From the NCBI GenBank assembly GCA_964644675.1, contig CAZXWK010000008.1:1-62720 (forward strand): a DNA stretch of 62,720 bases, read 5' to 3'. Of the stretch, positions 1-7,539 are shown piece after piece. Position numbers and translations under genes: made by a program. The notes below the pieces were generated by a model. It was not told where the DNA came from and ran no database searches. It worked only from the letters and a program-made list of their open reading frames with translations. Source of the DNA: CAZXWK01 sp964644675 (GTDB lineage: Bacteria > Actinomycetota > Coriobacteriia > Anaerosomatales > JAAXUF01). Position 1 is the first letter of the stretch, and the number at the start of each line of letters is the position of its first letter.

Positions 1-249
1 AAGAAGGGCACGACCCTCGTGGGTTCGGTGGCTCCCGGGCATGGGACTTCGGTGAAGCTCGAGGTCCAGGTGCTCTCGAAGAAGAAGTACAAGAAGTACA
101 AGACCTACACCGTCGCGGCCAACGCCGCCGGCGCGTTCAAGTACAAGGCGAAGATCAAGAAAGGCACGTACCGCGTTCGGGCGATCGTTGCCGCGGACGG
201 CACGTACGTGGGCGCGACGTCCGGTTGGCGGAAGATCACCGTCAAGTAG
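1..249 (+). CDS. C-terminal end of a secreted Ig-like/repeat protein (partial)
   Basis: The reading frame is open from the first base and stops at TAG 247-249, so only the last 82 codons are present. The segment is Lys/Tyr/Gly rich with alternating beta-strand pattern (KKYKTYTVAANAAGAFKYKA), typical of bacterial Ig-like or carboxypeptidase-regulatory-like beta-sandwich modules at the end of exported proteins. A similar module (KYKGKKIYVEIRKPG) sits at the N-terminus of the tungstate-binding protein at 39997-41196. A strong hairpin follows 23 bases after the stop. The function of the whole protein cannot be judged from this fragment. Confidence 0.6.
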   Translation, partial: KKGTTLVGSVAPGHGTSVKLEVQVLSKKKYKKYKTYTVAANAAGAFKYKAKIKKGTYRVRAIVAADGTYVGATSGWRKITVK

Positions 250-272
250 CGTCACGTCGATCTGAAGCGAAT

Positions 273-301
273 CGCAGGGGCGGGAGAATCCCGCCCCTGC
301 G
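273..301 (+). terminator. GC-rich hairpin after the first gene
   Basis: A perfect 13-bp inverted repeat (CGCAGGGGCGGGA / TCCCGCCCCTGCG) with a three-base GAA loop lies 23 bases beyond the stop codon of the upstream gene. There is no long T run, as is common for terminators in GC-rich actinobacteria. Confidence 0.6.
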
Positions 302-334
302 TGCGTTCTCGGCCGAACTACCTCCGGACACGAA

Positions 335-362
335 AAGACCCGGCTCTGCCAAACCGGGTCTT
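335..362. terminator. Second hairpin downstream of the first gene
   Basis: AAGACCCGG (335-343) pairs perfectly with CCGGGTCTT (354-362) around a ten-base loop. A short T run (TTTT) follows it when read on the minus strand, so it could terminate in that direction; on the plus strand no T run follows. No minus-strand gene was found that would need it. Confidence 0.35.
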
Positions 363-664
363 CTCGCACAAGGAGGGGGGAAGCGCATGTTCTCTTTTTG
401 TGTGAGGGTCTTGCCTAGGGACCCTTGCCACGTCCTTACTATCGCCCGGGCGTGGGGAGCGGCTATGAACCGCTTGTGGAGATGGTGTGGAGTCGGAATC
501 GCCTCCGCTTCGACCCGTGGATCGAGACCAGAGCACCGTGACGCGCCACCACCTCTGAGATGCGGGTATAGCAATTGAGTGACCGGTTTGTTTTGGTTTC
601 CCCGGTCGAGGGACGGCACCCAGGTAGGCCTCGCCCCGCGCCGGGAGCGAGGAGGTCGAGTACC
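363..664 (+). other. Non-coding stretch upstream of the universal stress gene
   Basis: About 300 bases without a convincing gene. Possible frames on both strands lack ribosome sites and family resemblance. A TATAGC at 567-572 could be a -10 element for the following gene but has no good -35 partner. The segment 575-600 is unusually T-rich for this genome. I see no recognisable RNA element. Confidence 0.3.
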
Positions 665-1090
665 GTGATCAGCAAGATTCTGATGCCCACCGACGGCTCG
701 CCGACAGCACACGCCGCCGCCGACTTCGCACTCGAGATCGCCAAGGCCGAGCACGCCGAGATCGAGGTCCTGGGGGTCGTGCACACCGTCGTGGCCACGG
801 ACACGGCGAACGTCGATACTGACGCCGCAGCCGAGCCGGGCGTCGAGACGATCGTCGACGCCCAGGTCGCTGAGCTCAAGGCGGGAGGCGCGACCGCGAG
901 CGGCAGGATTGTCGTCGGAGGGCGCGTCCACGAAACCATCGTCGACGTCGCGAAGGAGGACGGCGCCGACATCATCGTGATGGGAACGCATGGCCGCACG
1001 GGCCTGGCGCGGACGATGATCGGCTCGGTCGCGGACCGAGTCCTGCGCCACTCGGAGGTGCCCGTGCTCATGGTCCCCAAGAAGGCCTGA
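665..1090 (+). CDS. Universal stress protein, UspA family, ATP-binding type
   Basis: A 141-residue single-domain UspA protein. Start is GTG 665, chosen because GGAGG (651-655) lies nine bases upstream and the protein then begins MISKILMPTDGS, the usual first strand of the family. The ATP-binding signature G-x2-G-x9-G-S is complete near the C-terminus (GTHG, nine residues, GS) followed by VPVLMV. Such proteins bind ATP and modulate survival under starvation, redox or respiratory stress; the partner cannot be inferred here. It stands alone and converges with the amidase gene, only 21 bases separating the two stops, with no clear hairpin between. Confidence 0.92.
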   Translation: MISKILMPTDGSPTAHAAADFALEIAKAEHAEIEVLGVVHTVVATDTANVDTDAAAEPGVETIVDAQVAELKAGGATASGRIVVGGRVHETIVDVAKEDGADIIVMGTHGRTGLARTMIGSVADRVLRHSEVPVLMVPKKA

Positions 1091-1111
1091 CCGCGATCGG
1101 GCGCTCGGCGG

Positions 1112-2080
1112 CTACTTCGAGTTCAGGTACGCCATGACACCGTTGGCCATGCCTTCCGCGAGTTTGGCCTGATAGGCATCTGACGCCAGCAGCCGGTCGT
1201 CCTCGGCGTTGGACATCATGCCCATCTCGACGATGACCGCCGGAACCGTCGCCCAGTTGAAGCCGGACATGTCCGTCCGCGGCGTGATGCCGCGGTCCTT
1301 CGCGCCGGTCGTGGCGAGCGTCGCCTTGTGGATCGCCTTACCCGCCTTGGCAGAGGAGGCGACGATCGGGCCCGTCCACTGGTTCTTGCCGGGTACCAGC
1401 GTCAGGAACCCACGCAGTGAGTGGTTGTCGACGCTGTCGCAGTGGATGCGGAGCAGCAGGTCGGCGTTCGCGTCGTTGGCGATCTTCGCGCGCTCTGAGT
1501 TCGCGATGTTGACGTTCTCGGAGGTTCGGACCATGACCACCTTCACGCCGCGAGCCTGGAGCTGGTCGCGCACGCGAAGTGCGACCTCGAGGTTGTTGAG
1601 CGACTCGCGGCGGCGCGTCACGTAGCCGGCGGCACCGTCGGCGACCGCGGGCTTGGTGGTCGACGCGCCGGGTCCGATCGGCTCGGCGGTGTTGTCGCCC
1701 TTGCCCTGGTGGCCCGCGTCGATCACGACCACGTACTTGCCCGTGGTGGTGGGCGCGGGCGACTTCGCTGGCGCGGCTGCGGGGGCTGGCGCAGGGGCAG
1801 GCGTGACGACGGGGGCCGGCGCCGGCGTCACGACCGGCGCCGCGGTCACGGTCGGGGTGGCGGACTCGGTCGGCTCCGTGGTCTCGCTCGGCGGCACGAC
1901 GGCGACCGGCGTTTCGACGACTGGCGACTGCGCGGGGCCGACGAGCTTCTCGGCGAAGGCGAAGACGCCCCAGCCAGCGAGCGCGACGAACAGCAGGACG
2001 CCGAGCAGCGTGAGCCCGATTCGGAGGAAGGATGGAGCGTCGTCTCGGCGGCGCGGTCTGCGTGGCTCGTGGTCGGTCAT
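1112..2080 (-). CDS. N-acetylmuramoyl-L-alanine amidase (Amidase_3), membrane anchored
   Basis: A 322-residue zinc amidase that cleaves the bond between MurNAc and the stem peptide of peptidoglycan. Residues 1-18 are basic and cytoplasmic, 19-42 form one membrane anchor, 45-115 are a Pro/Ala/Thr-rich linker, and 116-320 form the Amidase_3 domain. Zinc ligands and catalytic residues are visible as H124 (DAGHQG), E165 (LNNLEVALR), H213 (RIHCDS) and E285 (VIVEMGMMSN). The start at 2080 is supported by GAGGAG a few bases upstream. No cell-wall-binding repeats are present, so targeting probably comes from the anchor and linker. It diverges from the sensor kinase at 2233. Confidence 0.9.
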   Translation of the reverse strand: MTDHEPRRPRRRDDAPSFLRIGLTLLGVLLFVALAGWGVFAFAEKLVGPAQSPVVETPVAVVPPSETTEPTESATPTVTAAPVVTPAPAPVVTPAPAPAPAAAPAKSPAPTTTGKYVVVIDAGHQGKGDNTAEPIGPGASTTKPAVADGAAGYVTRRRESLNNLEVALRVRDQLQARGVKVVMVRTSENVNIANSERAKIANDANADLLLRIHCDSVDNHSLRGFLTLVPGKNQWTGPIVASSAKAGKAIHKATLATTGAKDRGITPRTDMSGFNWATVPAVIVEMGMMSNAEDDRLLASDAYQAKLAEGMANGVMAYLNSK

Positions 2081-2232
2081 CAGGCTCCTCAGAGGTGGAC
2101 ACATCGTCCGGACAGGTACCAGAGAACACTATGCCACTGCAACCGAACGGTGAGTGGTGCAGGGAACGCCGCCTCCGGAGCGAATGGAAGAGTGCTGGAG
2201 ACCGTTCGTCAACCGGCCGGCTTGGAGGCGAC

Positions 2233-4614
2233 ATGGCGGCAGACAGGCTCGATCCCGCGGCAGACGGCGCGGTCGCCGCGCTGCTCACCGTCGCCGAGGA
2301 GGGCCTGGTGGCCATCGACAGCGCCGGCACCGTCGTTTCGGCGAACCCTGCGGCGCTCCAGCTGCTCGGGACGAGTGTCGAGGCCGTCGAGGGCGAGCCC
2401 TACTCGGCTCTGGGAGCCCCTGAGCTGCAGCGCAGGATCGGCAAGGCGCTCGCACGTTCGGGTCGGATCTCCGGTCACTTCACCTTCGAGCACGAGGACC
2501 GCACGCTCGTCTGCCACCTCACGCGCACCCGCACCAAGGACCATCTGCTGGTGCTGACCATCCGAGACGAGACCGAACTGGCCGAGGAGCGCGACCGGAA
2601 CCGGGCGATCCTCTCGGCCACGGCGGACGGGCTCGTGCTGCTCTCGCCCGACGACGAGATCACCTACATCAACCCCGCCGCGTGCGCCATGCTCCACGTC
2701 ACGGAGCGGAAGCTGCTCCACAAGAAGGTCGACGTCGACGATCTTCTCGGCGTCGAGCCCGACGAGGCACCCCCCGCCGAGAAGCTCCACTGCAACGACG
2801 TAAAGAACTGCGGCATGGTCGACTGTCCGGCGTACAACGCCGAGGACCTGCGCTGCTGGCTCATCTCGGGGACGCTCTGTCACCCGACCGAGGAGCCGTG
2901 CGTGTTCGCGAGAAAGCGCGACGAGTGTGAGGCGTGCGACTACCACCAGGCCAACGCCGACGCGTTCGACCCGCTCGAGTCGGACACGGTCACCGAGGTG
3001 GAGCTGGGCGAAGGGTCCGAGAAGCTCGTCGTCAAGGTTCGCGTGAACCCGGTCATCGACGCGAGCGGCTTCTACATCGGCCGCGTCATCGCCCTGCGCG
3101 ACATCACCGCCGAGCGCGAGATCGGCGACATGAAGAACGAGTTCGTCTCGACGGTGAGCCACGAGCTTCGCACGCCGCTCACCTCGATCAAGGGCTACGT
3201 CGACCTCATCCTCGACGGCGACGCCGGCGAGATCAACGAGATCCAGCGCGAGTTCCTGGGCATCGTGAAGGAGAACTCGGACCGGCTCGTCGAGCTCATC
3301 AACGAGATGCTCGACATCAGCCGCATCGAGTCGGGCCGCGTGCACCTCAAGGTCGAGCCGCTCAACATGGCCGACTCGATCACCGGCGCCGTGGACACGT
3401 TCCGCGCGGTGCTCGCGCAGACCGGTCGCACTATCACGCTCAAGGTGCCCGACACCCTGCCGGTCGTGGCCGCCGACCGCGACCGCGTGGGCCAGGTGCT
3501 CATCAACCTCATCAGCAACGCGCTCAAGTACTCGCCGGGCGGCGGGGACGTGCTCGTCGAGGCCAAGCGCGAGAACGGGTTCGTGAGCGTGCTCGTCACC
3601 GACCACGGCCTGGGCATCAGCCGAGAAGACCAGAAGCGGCTCTTCACGAAGTTCTACCGCGTCGACACCGCGATGACGCGCGAGATCGGCGGCACGGGGC
3701 TGGGCCTCTCGATCTGCAAGAGCATCATCGAGCTGCTGGGCGGCGAGATCGGCGTGAAGAGCAAGATCGGCCAGGGCTCGACGTTCTGGTTCAGCCTGCC
3801 GGTCGCGCCGGAGGAGATGGTGCGGCAGCCATCGCTCGAGGGTCCCAACGAGATCGGCGGGACCGTCCTGGTGATCGACCACGACCCCGAGGTCGCTTCG
3901 CTCATCGAGACGTACCTGGCCAAGCGCGGCTACACCGTCGTGAAGGCGCACACCGCCGACGAGGCGCTGGCCGCGGCGCTCAAGCACCGGCCGCGCGCGA
4001 TCACCCTCGACGTGATCTTGGGCGACGGGGACGGGTTCGACCTGCTCCACCGGCTCAAGGAGCGCGAGGAGACCAAGGACATCCCGGTCGTCGTGCTCTC
4101 GATCGTGTGCGACGAGGGCAAGAGCTGCCGGATGGGCGCGGCGAACTACCTCGAGAAGCCGATCGACCATTCGCGACTGTTGTCGATGATCGACGAGATC
4201 ATCGGGTCGATCGATTCGCCGGTGGCGCTCGTGGTCGACGACGACCGCAGTGTGGTCAAGGTCCTCTCGGAGACGCTACGCAAGAAGGGCTTCGCGGTCA
4301 TCGCGGCTTACAACGGTCTCGAGGCCGTGGCTGCGCTCGAACAGCGCGCGCCCGACGTGATCGTCACCGACCTGCGCATGCCCAAGATGGACGGCTACGA
4401 GCTCATCCAGAAGGTCAAGACGACTCCCGCGTGGGCAGAGGTGCCGGTGCTCGTGATGACGGCGCACCGCATCGACCGCTCCAAGCTCGACGTGCTGCAC
4501 CTTGCCACGCAGTACCTGCGCAAGCCGTTCTCGCCCGAGCTCATCGCCGACGAGGTCGAAGCGCTTCTCGGCGGCGTGCCGTCGGAGCCCGCCGCCGCGG
4601 AGGTGAGCTCGTGA
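2233..4614 (+). CDS. Hybrid sensor histidine kinase: PAS, Cys-rich insert, HisKA, HATPase, two receivers
   Basis: A 793-residue cytoplasmic kinase without membrane segments. ATG 2233 follows GGAGG. Order: PAS-like domain near 10-110; second PAS-like domain near 120-290; HisKA with phospho-acceptor H310 (SHELRTPLTSIKGY); HATPase with NLISNALKYSP, DHGLGIS and GGTGLGLS; receiver 1 from about 547 with Asp near 593 (TLDVILGDGDG); receiver 2 from about 667 (VVDDD, DLRMPKMDGYE). Residues about 188-238, inside the second PAS, hold a Cys-rich stretch (CGMVDCPAY, CWLISGTLC, CEACDYH) resembling the 'two-CW' motif seen in anaerobe sensors; a metal or redox role is inferred. Its stop overlaps the start of the next receiver gene, so phosphotransfer to that protein is likely. 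Confidence 0.92.
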   Translation: MAADRLDPAADGAVAALLTVAEEGLVAIDSAGTVVSANPAALQLLGTSVEAVEGEPYSALGAPELQRRIGKALARSGRISGHFTFEHEDRTLVCHLTRTRTKDHLLVLTIRDETELAEERDRNRAILSATADGLVLLSPDDEITYINPAACAMLHVTERKLLHKKVDVDDLLGVEPDEAPPAEKLHCNDVKNCGMVDCPAYNAEDLRCWLISGTLCHPTEEPCVFARKRDECEACDYHQANADAFDPLESDTVTEVELGEGSEKLVVKVRVNPVIDASGFYIGRVIALRDITAEREIGDMKNEFVSTVSHELRTPLTSIKGYVDLILDGDAGEINEIQREFLGIVKENSDRLVELINEMLDISRIESGRVHLKVEPLNMADSITGAVDTFRAVLAQTGRTITLKVPDTLPVVAADRDRVGQVLINLISNALKYSPGGGDVLVEAKRENGFVSVLVTDHGLGISREDQKRLFTKFYRVDTAMTREIGGTGLGLSICKSIIELLGGEIGVKSKIGQGSTFWFSLPVAPEEMVRQPSLEGPNEIGGTVLVIDHDPEVASLIETYLAKRGYTVVKAHTADEALAAALKHRPRAITLDVILGDGDGFDLLHRLKEREETKDIPVVVLSIVCDEGKSCRMGAANYLEKPIDHSRLLSMIDEIIGSIDSPVALVVDDDRSVVKVLSETLRKKGFAVIAAYNGLEAVAALEQRAPDVIVTDLRMPKMDGYELIQKVKTTPAWAEVPVLVMTAHRIDRSKLDVLHLATQYLRKPFSPELIADEVEALLGGVPSEPAAAEVSS

Positions 4615-4982
4615 CCAGGCGAATCCTCGCGGTCGACGACGAGCCGCACATCCTCAAGCTCGTGGCATTCTCGCTCAAGGCGAAGGGCTTCGAGGTGCTT
4701 GAGGCGACCGACGGTCTGTCGGCCGTCGCCGTCGCCGAGGCCGAGAAGCCCGACCTCATCCTCATGGACGTCATGATGCCGGCGCTCGACGGCTACGAGG
4801 CCTGCCGCCGCATCAAGGCGAACCCTGCCACCGCGGACATCCCCGTGGTGATGCTCACGGCCAAGGCGCAGGTCGCCGAACAGAAGACCGGCCTCGATGC
4901 GGGGGCCCTCGACTACATCTGCAAACCGTTCACGCCCAAGGACCTGGTCGCACAGGTCGAATCTCTCCTCGGCGAGGAGTAA
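4611..4982 (+). CDS. Stand-alone response regulator receiver protein
   Basis: A 123-residue CheY-like protein with only a receiver domain. GTG 4611 overlaps the kinase stop (GTGA), implying translational coupling. Key residues are the acidic pair in AVDDEPH, the phospho-acceptor Asp in LILMDVMMPALDGYE, the Thr in MLTAKA and the Lys in YICKPFTP. With no output domain it probably works by protein contact or as an intermediate in a phosphorelay from the upstream hybrid kinase, whose own receivers could pass phosphate on through the kinase. Confidence 0.93.
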   Translation: MTRRILAVDDEPHILKLVAFSLKAKGFEVLEATDGLSAVAVAEAEKPDLILMDVMMPALDGYEACRRIKANPATADIPVVMLTAKAQVAEQKTGLDAGALDYICKPFTPKDLVAQVESLLGEE

Positions 4983-5010
4983 CCGAGGTTCGAAAGGAGC
5001 GGGACTGACC

Positions 5011-5469
5011 ATGGCAGCGAAGATCCTCGTTGTCGACGACGAGCCCAACATCGTGAAGCTGGTGACCGCGACGCTGACGGCTCGTGGCTACGAGTGCTAC
5101 CAGGCCTACGACGGCCAAGAGGCTATCGTCCTCGCCAAGCTGCACAAGCCGGACCTCATCCTGCTCGACGTGATGATGCCGCGCATGGACGGCCGAGAGA
5201 CGCGGAAGCGGTTGCTCGAGGAGCCGACCACCAAGGACATCCCGGTGGTGCATCTGACCGCCGTGGGCGACTTCGAGCAGCAGCGCAAGGCGCTCGAGGA
5301 CGGCGCGCTCGACTACATCGTCAAGCCGTTCGCGCCCGCAGAGCTGGGCGACCGCGTGGCGGACCTGCTCGACCCCAAGAAGCGCGACCAGATCAAGCGC
5401 GAGCACGACAAGAAGGAAGGCAAGATGCGCGCGATCGTCGACATCATGCACCGCGGCGACAAGCAGTAG
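5011..5469 (+). CDS. Response regulator receiver protein with basic C-terminal tail
   Basis: A 152-residue protein starting at ATG 5011, preceded by AAGGAG. Residues 1-118 are a complete receiver (VVDDEPN; LLDVMMPRMDGRE; HLTAVG; YIVKPFAP). After about residue 120 comes a charged tail (KKRDQIKREHDKKEGK) with no known DNA-binding fold, predicted to be helical. It lies 28 bases after the previous receiver and is probably the third gene of the same operon. A strong bidirectional hairpin follows. Output is unknown; the tail may be a docking segment. Confidence 0.9.
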   Translation: MAAKILVVDDEPNIVKLVTATLTARGYECYQAYDGQEAIVLAKLHKPDLILLDVMMPRMDGRETRKRLLEEPTTKDIPVVHLTAVGDFEQQRKALEDGALDYIVKPFAPAELGDRVADLLDPKKRDQIKREHDKKEGKMRAIVDIMHRGDKQ

Positions 5470-5493
5470 TTCCCCCCTGGGGGGGAGGGCAAA

Positions 5494-5529
5494 GACGGGG
5501 CGGCCGGGAGTGATCCCGACCGCCCCGTC
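5494..5529. terminator. Bidirectional terminator between convergent operons
   Basis: GACGGGGCGG (5494-5503) pairs with CCGCCCCGTC (5520-5529), with a further inner CCGGGA/TCCCG pairing. It lies between the receiver operon ending at 5469 and the kinase gene ending at 5556 on the other strand, so it can serve both. Confidence 0.75.
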
Positions 5530-5555
5530 AGCGTGTGCGCTGATGTGTGCGGGCC

Positions 5556-7403
5556 CTAGGGCGTCGGCTGCTGGGCGTCGACGATGATCGTGACGGTCGA
5601 GCCGATCTTGACCTGCGTGTTGCCGGACGGGTCCTGGCCGAGCACCGTGCCGGACAGCGCGGTGTGCGGATCGTAGACGACCGACACCTTGAAGCCGGCG
5701 GCGGCGAGCGTCGACTTGGCGTCCGCTTCGACCTTGCCGACCACGTCGGGCACCTGGGCGGTCTCGGGACCAGTGGACACCGTGATGGTGACCGTCGAGC
5801 CCTTCGCCACCGACACGCCACCCGGCGGGTTCTGGCTCATCACGTTGCCCTTGGGCGTCTTGTCGCTCGTGTCTTCTCGGACCGACACCTTGAAGCCGGC
5901 CTTCTCGAGCGTGGATGTCGCCGAGGACTTCGAGCTGCCGGTCACGTCGGGGACCTTGACGAGCTCGGCGCCGCGCGAGACCACGTAGGTGACGGTCGAG
6001 CCCTTGGGAGCGGTGGACTCGCCGGCGGGCGTCTGCTTGAACACCGTGCCCGATTCCACGTCCTTGTTGTACTCGGCGGGAAGCGCCTGCGGCGTGAAGC
6101 CGGCGTCTTGGAGCGCCTTGAACGCGTCGGCCTCGACCATGCCGATGACGTTGGGCACCTGCTGCATGTTGGGCCCCTTGGACAGGACCAGCGTCACCGA
6201 GGAACCCTCTTTCGCGCTCGAGTTGGGCGCCGGCGACTGGCTCACGACGAGTCCGGCCTTCACGGTGTCGCTGAACTCCTCGTTGATCGGGGAGCCGACA
6301 ACGAAGCCCGCCGCCGTGAGCTCGCTCTGCGCCTGCTCGCGGGTCTTGCCCGTGACATCCGGGACGGTCGCCGCTCTGGGCCCGAACAGGCCCATGCCCC
6401 ACGCGACGCCGAAGCCCGCCAGCACGAGCACGATGGCGACGACGATCCACGGCCAGATCGGGCGCTTCTTGGGCGGCGCCGGGCGACGTACGGGCGCGGG
6501 GCCACCCACCGGTGCCATGACGGCCGTGTGGTCGGCAGGCGCGCCGGCGGCGCCGGCGGCTGCGAGTCCCGCTGCCGCCGAGACCGGCTGACCGGCCGCG
6601 ACCGCGAGCAGGTCGCGGCGCATCTCGTCGGCGGTCGCGTAGCGCGTGGCCGGGTTCTTCTGCATCGCGTTCAGGATCACGGCCTCGAGGGCCGGGTTGA
6701 TGTCGGGGCGGATCGCGCTGGGCGGAGCGGCCTGCTCGTTGACCTGCTTGAGCGCGACGGCGACCGGCGTGTCGGCGTCGAAGGGAAGCCGCCCGGTCGC
6801 GGCCTCGTAGAGGACGACGCCGAGCGAGTACAGGTCGCTCTGCCCGGTGAGCGGCTTGCCCTGGGCCTGCTCGGGCGACACGTAGTGCGCCGTGCCGAGC
6901 ACCGACCCGGTCTGGGTCATGGTCGAGTTGCCGGCGCGCGCGATGCCGAAGTCCATGACCTTCACCGAGCCATCGGGCTGCACCATGATGTTGTGCGGCT
7001 TGATGTCGCGGTGGACGATGTCGTAGCCGTGCGCCACGGCGAGCGCCGAGCAGACCTGCGCGCCGATCTCAGCGACCTTGTTCGAGGGCAGGGCGCCCTT
7101 CTGCTCGATGATCGACTTGAGGTCCGTGCCGCGGACGTACTCCATGACGATGTAGTAGGTGTCGCCCTCGGCGCCCCAGTCGTACATGTTCACGATGTTG
7201 GGACTGACCAGGTTCGCGGCGGCCTGCGCCTCTTGGCGGAAGCGCGCGGCGAACGAGGGATCGGCAGCGTAGCGGGCGTGCATCACCTTGACGGCGACCG
7301 TACGTCCCAAGACCTCGTCGACGGCCTTATAGACGTCGGCCATCCCGCCGGTGCCGATCTTCTCGGTCACCCGATACCTACGGCCGAAGACCAGTTCTTC
7401 CAC
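5556..7403 (-). CDS. pknB: Serine/threonine protein kinase with four PASTA domains (PknB/PrkC type)
   Basis: A 615-residue membrane kinase of the PknB family, which senses peptidoglycan fragments or lipid II and phosphorylates cell-wall and division proteins. Kinase domain 1-270: GTGGMADVY loop, K39, catalytic HRDIKPHN (H131, D133), DFG at 151, SPEQ after the activation loop. A Pro/Ala linker leads to one transmembrane segment at 316-340, then four PASTA repeats (about 345-413, 414-481, 482-549, 550-612), each opening with V-P-D/N-V. GTG 7403 is the start, with GGGAG upstream. It is the last gene of the minus-strand cluster with the phosphatase, FHA proteins and synthase, the standard actinobacterial arrangement. 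Confidence 0.95.
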   Translation of the reverse strand: MEELVFGRRYRVTEKIGTGGMADVYKAVDEVLGRTVAVKVMHARYAADPSFAARFRQEAQAAANLVSPNIVNMYDWGAEGDTYYIVMEYVRGTDLKSIIEQKGALPSNKVAEIGAQVCSALAVAHGYDIVHRDIKPHNIMVQPDGSVKVMDFGIARAGNSTMTQTGSVLGTAHYVSPEQAQGKPLTGQSDLYSLGVVLYEAATGRLPFDADTPVAVALKQVNEQAAPPSAIRPDINPALEAVILNAMQKNPATRYATADEMRRDLLAVAAGQPVSAAAGLAAAGAAGAPADHTAVMAPVGGPAPVRRPAPPKKRPIWPWIVVAIVLVLAGFGVAWGMGLFGPRAATVPDVTGKTREQAQSELTAAGFVVGSPINEEFSDTVKAGLVVSQSPAPNSSAKEGSSVTLVLSKGPNMQQVPNVIGMVEADAFKALQDAGFTPQALPAEYNKDVESGTVFKQTPAGESTAPKGSTVTYVVSRGAELVKVPDVTGSSKSSATSTLEKAGFKVSVREDTSDKTPKGNVMSQNPPGGVSVAKGSTVTITVSTGPETAQVPDVVGKVEADAKSTLAAAGFKVSVVYDPHTALSGTVLGQDPSGNTQVKIGSTVTIIVDAQQPTP

Positions 7404-7539
7404 AGTGGCACTCCCGTGCTCGTCACCTGCGGGGACGCGTGGGCGACCCCGACTGCTGCCATTCTAGCCCACTTGCCCGAAGCACCGCCCCGGACCTGAC
7501 GCCTGTTGACTCGGCGTTGCCGCCGGGTCCGTACCGCTC

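Noticed and set aside
548..600. TPP-like CTGAGA string upstream of the universal stress gene
   Set aside because: Only the short string matches; the ACCTGAT...GGGTAAT half of a TPP riboswitch is missing and the gene is unrelated to thiamine.
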